Origin: Streptomyces sp. AC558_RSS880
GTDB lineage: Bacteria; Actinomycetota; Actinomycetes; Streptomycetales; Streptomycetaceae
Assembly (NCBI RefSeq): GCF_019049255.1
Contig: NZ_JAGMUJ010000084.1
Coordinates: 272,397 to 336,396, forward strand
Reading direction: 5' to 3'
DNA length: 64,000 nucleotides
Below are positions 25,695 through 35,063 of the stretch, one piece after another (position 1 is the first letter of the stretch; the number at the start of each line of letters is the position of its first letter). Made by a program: the position numbers and the translations under genes. Below the pieces are notes generated by a model. It was not told the DNA's origin. It worked only from the letters and a program-made list of their open reading frames with translations, and made no database searches.

Positions 25695-25850
25695 TCAGTC
25701 CTCATCGGCGGGGTCCGGCGGTCCCGGAATCGGGGTCCGAACGGCGGGCGGCACCGGAGGGACGGACGGACGCGCCGTGGCGCGCGGAGTGCCCTTCGCC
25801 TCGGGGCCGTAGCCGAAGCGGATCAGCACCTCCGGATCGGTCGGTGCCGG
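25695..25850 (-). pseudogene. Possible C-terminal relic of an Acg-type nitroreductase
   Basis: The minus strand reads PEVLIRFGYGPEAKGTPRAT then a Pro-rich tail to a stop at 25695. Acg-family nitroreductases of actinobacteria end in a similar (P-x-x-L-x-R-x-GYGP...TPRRP) segment. Nothing upstream is homologous. Such nitroreductases often sit beside nar and haemerythrin genes, which is the only support beyond this short match. Confidence 0.3.
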
Positions 25851-26022
25851 CCTCCCGCACGGGGCCGGGCCGGCACCCCGGCCGGCCGGTCCCGATCGGG
25901 TGGGCCGAAGGTCCCTCCCCGCGGCGGGCGGGCCGTCCGCCCTCACCCGGGAGGCGGTCGCCGGACCGGTGCGCGCGGGCGAGGACGGGGCTCCACGTCA
26001 GCAGGGACGAGGAGGCGGAGCC

Positions 26023-26209
26023 GTGGCCACGGCCACCTCCGCGCAGACGCGCACCGTCGTCGGGGAGTCGCTGCGCCGGATCGGCGGAGGGGGGACCCCG
26101 GGCCCGGTTCGCCCTGCACCTCACGGTCCGGGACGGCCTCGTCACCCGGCACCACGTCCACGAGGACAGCCCGGCGGTCGCCCGGGCGTTCGAGCCGCGG
26201 AACGGGTGA
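26023..26209 (+). pseudogene. SnoaL/NTF2-like protein reduced to its two ends
   Basis: GTG 26023 with GGAGG upstream opens ATATSAQTRTVVGESLRRIG, the usual first helix. The sequence then jumps frame at about 26095 to RARFALHLTVRDGLVTRHHV and ends with EDSPAVARAF before a stop at 26209, the usual last strand and tail. About 80 central residues are missing. Same pattern as the NmrA relic: both ends kept, middle lost. Confidence 0.65.
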
Positions 26210-26276
26210 GGCGGCAGGGGCGCGCCGAGGGGCCCTGACCGGTGGACGGGGAACGGGCCGGAAGGAGGGGTGGGCG

Positions 26277-26320
26277 GGGCCGTTCGGCCCAAGGCCGCCC
26301 GTGCGGCCGGAACCTAGCGT
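26277..26320 (+). promoter_or_regulatory. narG promoter with DosR/DevR-like palindrome
   Basis: GGGCCGTTCGGCCC at 26277-26290 is a 14-base palindrome fitting the DosR-type layout GGG-x-C-x-TT-x-G-x-CCC. TAGCGT at 26315-26320 fits a -10 (TANNNT), eight bases before the narG ATG, so the transcript would be nearly leaderless, and no ribosome site is present. The box then lies immediately upstream of the -35 position, suitable for activation under hypoxia. Confidence 0.45.
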
Positions 26321-26328
26321 TCTCGGCC

Positions 26329-29300
26329 ATGGAGAACGATCAGAGCGCACCCCGGGAACAGGCCCTCGCCCCGCGGGGCTGGCCGCTGGCCGCGCGCAGG
26401 CTGCTGAACCGCCGTGAGGTCTCGTCCGACGGGCGCGCGGTGTTCGGTGAGGGCGACCCGAAGTGGGAGGGTTTCTACCGGGACCGCTGGTCCCACGACA
26501 AGGTGGTGCGCTCCACCCACGGCGTCAACTGCACCGGTTCCTGCTCCTGGATGGTGTACGTCAAGGACGGCATCATCACCTGGGAGCACCAGGCCACCGA
26601 CTACCCGTCGATCGGCACCGACTGCCCCGAGTACGAGCCGCGCGGCTGCCCGCGCGGGGCGTCGTTCTCCTGGTACACCTACTCGCCCGGCCGGGTGCGT
26701 CACCCGTACGTCCGGGGCACGCTGCTCACGATGTGGCGCGAGGCGCGCCGCCGGCTCGGCGACCCGGTGGCCGCCTGGGCGGAGATCACCGGTGATCCGG
26801 CGAAGGCCCGCGCCTACAAGCGGGCCCGCGGCAAGGGCGGCCTGGTGCGCGCCGGCTGGGACGAGGTCACCGAACTGGTCGCCGCCGCCCATGTGCACAC
26901 CATCAAGCAGTACGGCCCCGACCGGGTGGTCGGCTTCTCGCCGATCCCGGCGATGTCGATGGCCTCGTTCGCGGCCGGCTCCCGGTTCATGTCGCTGATC
27001 GGCGGCACCCTGCTGTCGTTCTACGACTGGTACGCCGACCTTCCGGTGGCGTCCCCGCAGGTGTTCGGTGACCAGACGGACGTGCCGGAGGCGGCGGACT
27101 GGTGGAACACCGGCTATCTGATCATGTGGGGCTCCAACATCCCCGTCACCCGCACGCCCGACGCCCACTTCCTGACCGAGACCCGCTACAACGGCACCAA
27201 GGTCGTCGCCGTCAGCCCCGACTACGCCGACAACGTCAAGCACGCCGACGAGTGGATGTCACCGCACCCGGGCACCGACGGCGCGCTGGCGATGGCGATG
27301 GGACATGTGATCCTGCGGGAGTTCCTGGTGGACCGCGAGGTGCCGTACTTCCGGGACTATCTGCGCAGGTTCACCGACGCGCCCTTCCTGGTGACGCTGC
27401 GGGAGCACGGTGCGGGCCTGGTGCCCGACGGCTTCCTGACCGCCGCCGACCTGGGGCGGCAGGACGAGAACGCGGACTCCAAGACCGTCCTGCTGGACTC
27501 GGCCACGGGCGAGCCCGTCGTCCCCAACGGCTCGCTCGGCTTCCGCTGGGCGAAGAGCGGGGCGGGCAGCTGGAACCTCGACCTCGGTGACGTCGTCCCC
27601 GAGCTGAGCCTGCTGGGGCGGGCACGGGAGACCGCCGCCGTGGCGTTGCCCCGCTTCGACGAGGGCCCCACCGAGGGCGGTTCGAGCATGCTGCGCGGAG
27701 TGCCGGTGCACCGCGTCGGCGGCCGCCTGGTCACCACCGTCTTCGACCTGATGCTGGCGCAGTACGGCGTCGGGCGCCCGGGGCTGCCCGGCGACTGGCC
27801 CTCCTCGTACGACGACGCCTCGCAGCCGTACACCCCGGCCTGGCAGGAGACGGTCACGTCCGTGCCGGCGGAGCAGGCGGCCCGGATCGCCCGGGAGTTC
27901 GCCCGCAACGCCGAGCGGACGCAGGGCCGTTCGATGATCGCGCTGGGGGCCGGCACCAACCACTGGTTCCACTCCGACACGATCTACCGGGCGTTCCTGG
28001 CACTGACCACGATGACCGGCTGCCAGGGCGTCAACGGCGGCGGCTGGGCGCACTACGTCGGGCAGGAGAAGGTCCGTCCCCTCACCGGTTTCCAGCACCT
28101 GGCGTTCGCCTTCGACTGGCAGCGGCCCACCCGGCACATGGCGGGCACCTCCTACTGGTACCTCAACTCCGACCAGTGGCGGTACGAGGCGTTCGGGGCG
28201 GACGAGCTGGCCTCCCCGCTGGGCAGGGGCAGACTCGCCGGCAAGACGTTCGCCGACTGCCTGGCGCAGGCGGTGCGGCTGGGCTGGACGCCGGGTCACC
28301 CCGGCTTCGACCGCAACCCTCTCGACCTGGCGGACGAGGCGGCGGCGCTGGGGCGTCCGGTCGCCGAGCACATCGTGGACGAACTGAAGGCGGGGCGGCT
28401 GCGGTTCGCCGCCGAGGACCCCGACGACCCGGCCAACTTCCCGCGCGTGCTGACCGTGTGGCGGGCGAACCTGCTGGGGTCGTCGGGCAAGGGCAACGAG
28501 TACTTCCTGCGGCACCTGCTGGGCACGGACGCCGCCGTCCGCTCCGAGGAGACCCCGCCGGAGGGACGCCCGCGTGAGGTGGTCTGGCACCGCGAGGCGC
28601 CCGAGGGCAAGCTCGACCTGCTGGTCACCATGGACTTCCGGATGACCTCCACCGGCCTGCTCTCCGACGTCGTCCTGCCGGCCGCGACCTGGTACGAGAA
28701 GGACGACCTGTCCAGCACGGACATGCACCCCTTCGTGCACGCCTTCACCCCCGCCATCGCCCCGCCCTGGCAGGCCCGCACCGACTACGACGGCTTCCTC
28801 GCCGTCGCCGACAAGTTCAGCGATCTGGCCGCCGAGCACCTGGGAACGCGTACCGACGTCCTGGCGGTGCCGCTGACGCACGACACCCCCGACGAACTCG
28901 CCCAGCCCGGCGGGGTGGTGCGGGACTGGAGGACCGGCGAGTGCGAACCCGTTCCCGGGAAGACCATGCCGAAGCTGGTCGTCATCGAACGGGACTACGC
29001 CACGATCGCGCAGAAGATGCGCGCCGTCGGCCCGCTGCTGGACACCCTGGGCACCACCACCAAGGGCGTCACCGTCCACCCCGACCGGGAGATCGAGGAC
29101 CTGCGTCGGCGCAACGGGACCGTCCGGGACGGAATCGCCGCCGGCCGGCCGTCGCTGGCCACCGCCTCCGACATGTGCGAGGCGATCCTGGCCCTGTCCG
29201 GCACCACCAACGGCCGCCTGGCCACCGAGGGGTTCCGCGAGCTGGAGCGGCAGACCGGCAGCGCGGGACTGGTGGAACTCGCCGCCGAACGCGAGGCGGA

Positions 29301-30027
29301 ACGGATCACCTTCGCCGACACCCGCACCCAGCCGCGCTCGGTGATGACCTCCTACGAGTGGTCGGGCTCGGAGACCGGCGGGCGCCGCTACTCCCCGTTC
29401 GTCATCAACACCGAACACTTCAAGCCCTGGCACACCCTCACCGGCCGCCAGCACTTCTTCGTCCAGCACGACTGGATGACCGAGCTCGGCGAGCAACTGC
29501 CCGTCTACCGGCCGCCGTTGAACACCCCGCGGCACTACGGCGACGAGCAGCTGCACGAGGACGGGCGGGCCGAGGTCACGGTCCGCTACCTGACCCCGCA
29601 CTCGAAGTGGTCCATCCACTCCAACTACCAGGACAACAAGTACATGCTCGACCTGTCCCGCGGCGGTCCGGTCATCTGGATGTCGCTTCAGGACGCCGAG
29701 AGGATCGGCGTCAAGGACAACGAGTGGATCGAGGCGTACAACCGCAACGGCGTCGTCGCCTGCCGGGCCGTGGTCACCCATCGGATGCCCGAGGGGACCG
29801 TGTACATGTACCACGCCCAGGACCGCAACGTGAACGTGCCGAAGACCGAGGTCGGCGGCAGGCGCGGCGGCATGCACAACTCCCTGACCCGCCTGCTGCT
29901 CAAGCCCACCCATCTCGCCGGCGGCTACGCCCAGTTCACCTACGCCTTCAACTACTACGGACCGACCGGCAACCAGCGCGACGAGGTCACCGTCATCCGC
30001 CGCCGCTCCCAGGAGGTTGATTACTGA
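26329..30027 (+). CDS. narG: Membrane-bound nitrate reductase alpha subunit
   Basis: The 1232-residue catalytic subunit reduces nitrate to nitrite at a bis-molybdopterin-guanine-dinucleotide centre. The N-terminal FS0 iron-sulfur ligands are in THGVNCTGSCSWMVY and PRGCPRGASFSW. The molybdenum-ligand Asp lies in SFYDWYADLPVASPQVFGDQ, and the C-terminal molybdopterin domain in WIEAYNRNGVV to PTGNQRDEVTVI. Length is normal. It has no twin-arginine leader, as usual for NarG of the cytoplasm-facing enzyme. Stop overlaps narH as TGATG. First gene of narGHJI-VKOR. Confidence 0.97.
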   Translation: MENDQSAPREQALAPRGWPLAARRLLNRREVSSDGRAVFGEGDPKWEGFYRDRWSHDKVVRSTHGVNCTGSCSWMVYVKDGIITWEHQATDYPSIGTDCPEYEPRGCPRGASFSWYTYSPGRVRHPYVRGTLLTMWREARRRLGDPVAAWAEITGDPAKARAYKRARGKGGLVRAGWDEVTELVAAAHVHTIKQYGPDRVVGFSPIPAMSMASFAAGSRFMSLIGGTLLSFYDWYADLPVASPQVFGDQTDVPEAADWWNTGYLIMWGSNIPVTRTPDAHFLTETRYNGTKVVAVSPDYADNVKHADEWMSPHPGTDGALAMAMGHVILREFLVDREVPYFRDYLRRFTDAPFLVTLREHGAGLVPDGFLTAADLGRQDENADSKTVLLDSATGEPVVPNGSLGFRWAKSGAGSWNLDLGDVVPELSLLGRARETAAVALPRFDEGPTEGGSSMLRGVPVHRVGGRLVTTVFDLMLAQYGVGRPGLPGDWPSSYDDASQPYTPAWQETVTSVPAEQAARIAREFARNAERTQGRSMIALGAGTNHWFHSDTIYRAFLALTTMTGCQGVNGGGWAHYVGQEKVRPLTGFQHLAFAFDWQRPTRHMAGTSYWYLNSDQWRYEAFGADELASPLGRGRLAGKTFADCLAQAVRLGWTPGHPGFDRNPLDLADEAAALGRPVAEHIVDELKAGRLRFAAEDPDDPANFPRVLTVWRANLLGSSGKGNEYFLRHLLGTDAAVRSEETPPEGRPREVVWHREAPEGKLDLLVTMDFRMTSTGLLSDVVLPAATWYEKDDLSSTDMHPFVHAFTPAIAPPWQARTDYDGFLAVADKFSDLAAEHLGTRTDVLAVPLTHDTPDELAQPGGVVRDWRTGECEPVPGKTMPKLVVIERDYATIAQKMRAVGPLLDTLGTTTKGVTVHPDREIEDLRRRNGTVRDGIAAGRPSLATASDMCEAILALSGTTNGRLATEGFRELERQTGSAGLVELAAEREAERITFADTRTQPRSVMTSYEWSGSETGGRRYSPFVINTEHFKPWHTLTGRQHFFVQHDWMTELGEQLPVYRPPLNTPRHYGDEQLHEDGRAEVTVRYLTPHSKWSIHSNYQDNKYMLDLSRGGPVIWMSLQDAERIGVKDNEWIEAYNRNGVVACRAVVTHRMPEGTVYMYHAQDRNVNVPKTEVGGRRGGMHNSLTRLLLKPTHLAGGYAQFTYAFNYYGPTGNQRDEVTVIRRRSQEVDY

Positions 30028-31571
30028 TGAGGGTCATGGCCCAGATCGCGATGGTGATGAACCTCGACAAGTGCGTCGGGTGCCACACCTGCTCGGTCAC
30101 CTGCAAGCAGACGTGGACCAACCGCACCGGCGTCGAGTACGCCTGGTTCAACAACGTCGAGACCAAGCCCGGTGTCGGCTACCCCCGCCGCTACGAGGAC
30201 CAGCGGCAGTGGAAGGGCGGCTGGATGCTCGACAGGCGCGGACGCCTGGTGCTGCGCTCCGGGGGCCGGGTCAAGCGGCTGCTGTCGCTGTTCTCCAACC
30301 CCGACCTGCCGTCCCTGGAGGACTACTACGAGCCGGTCACCTACGACTACGACACCCTCATCAGCGCCCCCGCCGGGCCCGACATGCCGGTCGCCCGGCC
30401 CCGCTCGGTCCTCACCGGCGAACCCACCTCCATCACCTGGGGCGCCAACTGGGAGGACGGCCTCGGCGGGGCTCCCGAGAACGCCGGCGCCGACCCCAAC
30501 CTGTCGGGCGCGTGGGCGGAGAAGGTCAGGTTCGAGTTCGAGCAGACCTTCCTCTTCCATCTCCCCCGGCTGTGCGAGCACTGCCTCAATCCGGCTTGTG
30601 TGTCGGCCTGTCCGTCCGGCGCGATGTACAAGCGGGTGGAGGACGGCATCGTCCTGGTCGACCAGGACGAGTGCCGCGGCTGGCGGATGTGCGTGACGGC
30701 GTGCCCGTACAAGAAGGTGTACGTCAACCACGCCACCGGCAAGGCCGAGAAGTGCACGTTCTGCTTCCCGCGCATCGAGGCCGGCCAGCCCACCGTCTGT
30801 TCCGAGACCTGCGTGGGCCGGCTGCGCTACCTCGGCCTGCTGCTGTACGACGCCGACCGGGTCGGCGAGGCGGCGGCCACCCCTGACGAGAAGGACCTGC
30901 TGGACGCCCAGCGCGGTGTCTTCCTCGACCCGCACGATCCCGAAGTCGCCGCCGCCGCACGGGAGTCGGGCATCCCCGAGGACTGGCTGGACGCCGCCCG
31001 CCGCTCCCCGGTGCACGCCCTGGTGTCGACGTACAAGGTGGCGCTGCCGCTGCACCCGGAGTACCGCACCCTGCCGATGGTCTGGTACGTGCCGCCGCTC
31101 TCCCCCGTCCTCGACGCCGTCGACGCGGCCGGCGGCGACCAGGACGACCCCGACCACGTGTTCGCCGCCGTCACCCGGCTGCGCATCCCGCTGGAGTACC
31201 TGGCGGAGCTGTTCACCGCCGGGGACACCGATGTGGTCGGCGGGGTCCTGATGAAGCTCACCGCGCTCCGCTCGTACATGCGTGAACGCACCCTCGGGGA
31301 GGAGGGCGACGAGACCGCGCTCAAGGCCGTCGGGCTGACCGCGCGGGAGGCCGAGGAGCTGCACCGGCTGCTCGCCGTCGCCAAGTACGCCGACCGTTAT
31401 GTCGTTCCCGCCGCGCACAAGGAGGACGCCGCCGCGCCGACCGCCATGGAGAACCGCTGCCCCGTCGAGTCCTCCGGCGACCCGGAGCCCTCCGACGGCC
31501 GCCGCGTGATGCTCGGCATTCCCACCCTGCGTCGCCGCTCCTCCGGGACTCCCGCAGGAGGCCGGCCGTGA
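30027..31571 (+). CDS. narH: Nitrate reductase beta (iron-sulfur) subunit
   Basis: The 514-residue protein carries the four cysteine clusters that hold three [4Fe-4S] and one [3Fe-4S] centre: CVGCHTCSVTCKQ, CEHCLNPACVSACPSG, CRGWRMCVTACPYKK (with Trp replacing a Cys, as in NarH) and CTFCFPRIEAGQPTVC. It passes electrons from NarI to NarG. An AGGAGG ribosome site inside narG precedes ATG 30027. Stop overlaps the narJ GTG. Confidence 0.97.
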   Translation: MRVMAQIAMVMNLDKCVGCHTCSVTCKQTWTNRTGVEYAWFNNVETKPGVGYPRRYEDQRQWKGGWMLDRRGRLVLRSGGRVKRLLSLFSNPDLPSLEDYYEPVTYDYDTLISAPAGPDMPVARPRSVLTGEPTSITWGANWEDGLGGAPENAGADPNLSGAWAEKVRFEFEQTFLFHLPRLCEHCLNPACVSACPSGAMYKRVEDGIVLVDQDECRGWRMCVTACPYKKVYVNHATGKAEKCTFCFPRIEAGQPTVCSETCVGRLRYLGLLLYDADRVGEAAATPDEKDLLDAQRGVFLDPHDPEVAAAARESGIPEDWLDAARRSPVHALVSTYKVALPLHPEYRTLPMVWYVPPLSPVLDAVDAAGGDQDDPDHVFAAVTRLRIPLEYLAELFTAGDTDVVGGVLMKLTALRSYMRERTLGEEGDETALKAVGLTAREAEELHRLLAVAKYADRYVVPAAHKEDAAAPTAMENRCPVESSGDPEPSDGRRVMLGIPTLRRRSSGTPAGGRP

Positions 31572-32374
31572 GCCCGTTGCCGTCCACCGTGCCGGGGATC
31601 GTCCGCACCAGGGTCCGGGCGGCCCTGCGCCGCCCGGACCGCACCCCCCGCACCACCCCGCTCACCCCCGAGGAGACGGAGCGACGGGCGCTGCTGCTGC
31701 GGCTGATGTCGCTGCTGCTCCAGTACCCGGACGCCGATCTCGCCGCCGCCCGGCCGGTGCTCACCGCGAGCGTCGAGGCGTTGCCGCCCTCGCCCGCCGC
31801 CGAGCACCTGGCCGAGTTCACCGTCTGGTTCGCCGGACAGGAGACCGACGCCCTGGAGCGGCACTACGTCGAGAGGTTCGACCTGTGCCGCAGGAGCGGC
31901 CTCCACCTCACCTACTACCTGCACGGCGACACCCGCCGCCGCGGCATGGCCCTGCTCACCCTCGCCCAGCGGTACCGCGCGGCCGGCTGGGACACCGACG
32001 GCGGTGAACTCCCCGACCACCTCCCCGTCGTCCTCGAGTTCGCCGCCCTGGCCGGTCCCGGCCGGGGCGAGGCCCCGCTGCGGCAGCACCGGCGCGGCAT
32101 CGAACTGATCCACCGCGCCCTGGCCGACGCGGGCTCCCCCTACCGGCACGTCCTCGCGGCGCTGATCGCGCTGCTGCCGCCGCCGACCGGGGCCGATCTG
32201 CGGGCGGTGGCCGAGCTGGCCGCCGAGGGCCCGCCGAACGAGGACGTCGGCCTCGACCCGTACGGGACGTACGGGGCCGGTGAGTTCGCGCCGCCGGGCG
32301 CGTTCGTCCCGCCCGATCAGGCTCCGCCCGCCCTCGTGCCGCCGTCCGCCGCACACCGTCAGGAAGACCGCTGA
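31568..32374 (+). CDS. narJ: Nitrate reductase assembly chaperone
   Basis: The 268-residue product has the TorD/NarJ helical core (LMSLLLQYPDADL, ERFDLCRRSGLHLTYYLHGD, YRAAGWDTDGGELPDHLP) and a Pro-rich disordered C-terminus. NarJ holds NarG in the cytoplasm during cofactor insertion and is not part of the final enzyme. It starts at GTG 31568 overlapping the narH stop. Confidence 0.93.
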   Translation: MSPLPSTVPGIVRTRVRAALRRPDRTPRTTPLTPEETERRALLLRLMSLLLQYPDADLAAARPVLTASVEALPPSPAAEHLAEFTVWFAGQETDALERHYVERFDLCRRSGLHLTYYLHGDTRRRGMALLTLAQRYRAAGWDTDGGELPDHLPVVLEFAALAGPGRGEAPLRQHRRGIELIHRALADAGSPYRHVLAALIALLPPPTGADLRAVAELAAEGPPNEDVGLDPYGTYGAGEFAPPGAFVPPDQAPPALVPPSAAHRQEDR

Positions 32375-33120
32375 TGAACACCTCCGCAGCCGACCTCCTC
32401 CTCTGGGTCGCCGTCCCCTACGTCTGCCTCACGGTGTTCGCCGTCGGGCACGTCTGGCGCTACCGCCAGGACCAGTTCGGCTGGACCTCGCGCACCAGTC
32501 AGCTCCTGGAGCACCGGTGGCTGCGCTGGGGCAGCCCGCTGTTCCACCTCGGCGCGTTCATGGTGATCGCCGGGCATGCCGTCGGCCTCGCGGTGCCGGC
32601 TTCCTGGACGGAGGCGGTGGGCGTCGACGAGCACACCTACCACACCACCGCCGTGTGGGCGGGTTCGGTCGCCGGGGTCGCCATGGTCGCCGGCCTCGGC
32701 ATGCTGTGCGCCCGCCGGCTGCTGAGCCGGCGGGTCCGGCTCGGCACCGACCGCAGCGACAAGGTCCTCTTCCCGCTGCTGTCGGCCACCGTGCTGCTCG
32801 GCATCACCGCCACCGCCGCCCACAACGTCTTCGGCGCCGGTTACGACTACCGCTCCACCGTCTCGGTGTGGTTCCGCGGGCTGTTCGCCCTCTCCCCCGA
32901 GCCGGGGGCGATCGCCGGGGCCCCGCTGCTGTTCCGGCTCCACGCCCTCACCGCCTGTCTGCTCTTCGCCGCCTGGCCGTTCACCCGGCTCGTCCACGTG
33001 TGGAGCGCGCCGGTCGGCTACCTCGTACGCCCCTACGTGGTCTACCGGCGGCGCGCGGCCGCGGGGGCGCCTCGGCGGCGGGGCGCCGGCACCGCGCCGG
33101 GCGGGCGGCGGGCCGTATGA
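32374..33120 (+). CDS. narI: Nitrate reductase gamma (cytochrome b) subunit
   Basis: The 248-residue protein has five membrane helices. Haem-ligand histidines of the NarI type appear in SPLFHLGAFMVIAGHAVGL and in LLFRLHALTACLLFAAWPFTRLVH. It oxidises menaquinol and feeds NarH. The tail is Arg/Gly-rich. ATG 32374 overlaps the narJ stop, and its own stop overlaps the next gene as ATGA. Confidence 0.95.
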   Translation: MNTSAADLLLWVAVPYVCLTVFAVGHVWRYRQDQFGWTSRTSQLLEHRWLRWGSPLFHLGAFMVIAGHAVGLAVPASWTEAVGVDEHTYHTTAVWAGSVAGVAMVAGLGMLCARRLLSRRVRLGTDRSDKVLFPLLSATVLLGITATAAHNVFGAGYDYRSTVSVWFRGLFALSPEPGAIAGAPLLFRLHALTACLLFAAWPFTRLVHVWSAPVGYLVRPYVVYRRRAAAGAPRRRGAGTAPGGRRAV

Positions 33121-33728
33121 GCGGGCCGGCCGGCCCGGCGACGGCACCGGGCAGGCGTATCGGCCGGCTCATGACGCTGACCGGGGCCGTCGGCCGGCTC
33201 GCCTCCCTGCGCCTCGCGATCGACGACCGGCGTCTGCTCAAGGACCCCGACTACGTACCGTCGTGCGACGTCAGCCCGGTGGTGGGCTGTGGCAGCGCCA
33301 TGGCGAGCCCGCAGGGGAATCTGCTGGGCTTCCCCAACATGCTGATCGGCCTGGGCGCCTTCGCCGCGGTGGCCGCCCTCGGCGTGGGCGTGCTGACGGG
33401 GGCGCGGCTCCACCGGGCACTGTGGCTGACGCTGAACGGCGGGGCGTCGGCGGCGGTGGGGTTCGTCCACTGGCTGATCCGGCAGTCGCTGTACGAACTC
33501 GACCGCCTCTGCCCGTACTGCGCCGTCGTCTGGGTCGTGACCGTCGCCCTGTTCTGGTACGTGACCCTGCGCGACTGCGCGCACGGCGTCCTTCCCGTGC
33601 CCCGGCGCGGGCGCGCCGCCCTGAACCTGGTCCTGGAGAGCCACTGGCTGCTGCCGGCCGGCTGGTACGGCGTGGTCGTGCTGCTCGTCCTGACCCGTTT
33701 CCGGACGTACTGGAGCGGCCTGCCGTAG
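33117..33728 (+). CDS. Vitamin K epoxide reductase (VKOR) family protein coupled to narI
   Basis: The 203-residue membrane protein has the outer-loop cysteine region DYVPSCDVSPVVGCGS (two Cys), SPQGNLLGFPNMLIGLG, and the quinone-facing active site CPYC in YELDRLCPYCAVVW. VKOR proteins oxidise DsbA-like partners and pass electrons to quinone, making disulfides outside the cell. It starts by ATGA overlap with narI, so it is the fifth gene of the nar operon. The substrate-side partner is not encoded nearby. Confidence 0.93.
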   Translation: MSGPAGPATAPGRRIGRLMTLTGAVGRLASLRLAIDDRRLLKDPDYVPSCDVSPVVGCGSAMASPQGNLLGFPNMLIGLGAFAAVAALGVGVLTGARLHRALWLTLNGGASAAVGFVHWLIRQSLYELDRLCPYCAVVWVVTVALFWYVTLRDCAHGVLPVPRRGRAALNLVLESHWLLPAGWYGVVVLLVLTRFRTYWSGLP

Positions 33729-33782
33729 CCGGATCCGCCGATGTCGGCGGCGCTCCCGTGCGCATGCGTCATCATGCTGCTC

Positions 33783-35063
33783 ATGAGTGACCCCGAACAC
33801 ATCAGCCCGGCCGGCGGTGGCAGGCTGGCGCACAGCCGGAGGCCGATGACCGGCCGTGACCCGGCGGAACCGGGCCGGTCCGCCACGCCTCTGGAGCTGC
33901 TGTTCGACCTGACCTTCGTGGTGGCGGTGGGCACCGCGGCCTCCCACTTCGCCGAGATGCTCGCCGAGGACCACGCCCTGGAGGCCGTCGGCGCCTTCAC
34001 CCTGGCGATGTTCGCGATCAGCGTCGCCTGGATCAGCTTCAGCTGGTTCTCCTCCGCGTTCGCCACCGACGACTGGCACTACCGGGTCCTGACCATGGTG
34101 CAGATGGTCGGTGTCGTGGTGTTCTCCCTCGGCCTGCCGGCGATGTTCCACTCGGTCGAGGAGGGCGAGCACCTGGAGCTGCGCGCCATGGTGATCGGGT
34201 ACGTCGTGATACGGATCGCCATGGTGCTGCAGTGGTGGCGCGCGGCCCGTGAGTCCCCGCCGTTCCACGACGTGGGGATGCGGAACCTGCGCTGGACCGT
34301 GCTGGTCCAGATCGCCTGGATCGTGGTCGGGTTCACGCATCTGACGCTCGCGGTGGCGTTCGTCGCCTTCGCCGTGCTGGGGGTCGCGGAGCTGCTGCTG
34401 CCGCTGCTCGCCCAGGGCCGGGCCGACGGCACTCCGTGGCACCCGCACCACGTCGCGGAACGGTACGGCCTGTTCGCGATCATCACGCTCGGCGAGGGGG
34501 TGGTCGGCACCGTCGCCTCGTCCGGTGACCTCCTGGGCGGCGCGGCCGGGACGGGCTGGAGCGCCGACGCGGTCGCCGTGGTCGTCGCCGGTGTGGGGCT
34601 GACCTTCGGCATGTGGTGGGTGTACTTCACCACCCCGTTCGGTGCCGTCCTGGTCCACCGGCGTCGTCGCGGGTACCTCTTCGGCTACGGCCACATCCCG
34701 CTGTTCGTCGGCATCGCCGGTGCGGGCGCGGGGCTGCACGTGGCGGGACTGTACCTGGAACACCACGCGAGGATCGGCGATGTCGCCGTGGTGCTGTCGC
34801 TGGCCGTGCCGGTCGGCCTCTTCCTTCTGATGGTCTATCTGCTGCACACCCTGCTGCTGTCCGCGGGGGACAGGTTCCACCTGCTGCTGATCTCGCTGAC
34901 CCTCGCGGTGCTGGCCGCCGCGGTGCTCCTCGCCGCCGCCGGGGCGGGGACGGCGGTGTGCCTGCTGGTGGTGATGCTCGCCCCGTTCGTCACCGTGGTC
35001 GGCTACGAGACGATCGGTCACCGTCACCAGCGGCGGATGCTGCGCGACCTCGGTACGGGGTGA
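33783..35063 (+). CDS. Low temperature requirement A (LtrA)-like membrane protein
   Basis: The 426-residue protein begins with a hydrophilic stretch, then the LtrA motif TPLELLFDLTFVVAVG (about residue 37), and roughly ten to twelve membrane helices, with the conserved PHHVAERYGLFAIITLGE in the middle. LtrA was first linked to growth of Listeria in the cold; its biochemical role is not known. No good ribosome site precedes ATG 33783 (alternative 33774), so a leaderless message is possible. Confidence 0.85.
   Translation: MSDPEHISPAGGGRLAHSRRPMTGRDPAEPGRSATPLELLFDLTFVVAVGTAASHFAEMLAEDHALEAVGAFTLAMFAISVAWISFSWFSSAFATDDWHYRVLTMVQMVGVVVFSLGLPAMFHSVEEGEHLELRAMVIGYVVIRIAMVLQWWRAARESPPFHDVGMRNLRWTVLVQIAWIVVGFTHLTLAVAFVAFAVLGVAELLLPLLAQGRADGTPWHPHHVAERYGLFAIITLGEGVVGTVASSGDLLGGAAGTGWSADAVAVVVAGVGLTFGMWWVYFTTPFGAVLVHRRRRGYLFGYGHIPLFVGIAGAGAGLHVAGLYLEHHARIGDVAVVLSLAVPVGLFLLMVYLLHTLLLSAGDRFHLLLISLTLAVLAAAVLLAAAGAGTAVCLLVVMLAPFVTVVGYETIGHRHQRRMLRDLGTG

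Noticed and set aside
27259..29913. 884-codon open frame on the minus strand opposite narG
   Set aside because: It mirrors the third-position G/C bias of narG and has no recognisable domain; high-GC genes routinely produce such antisense frames.
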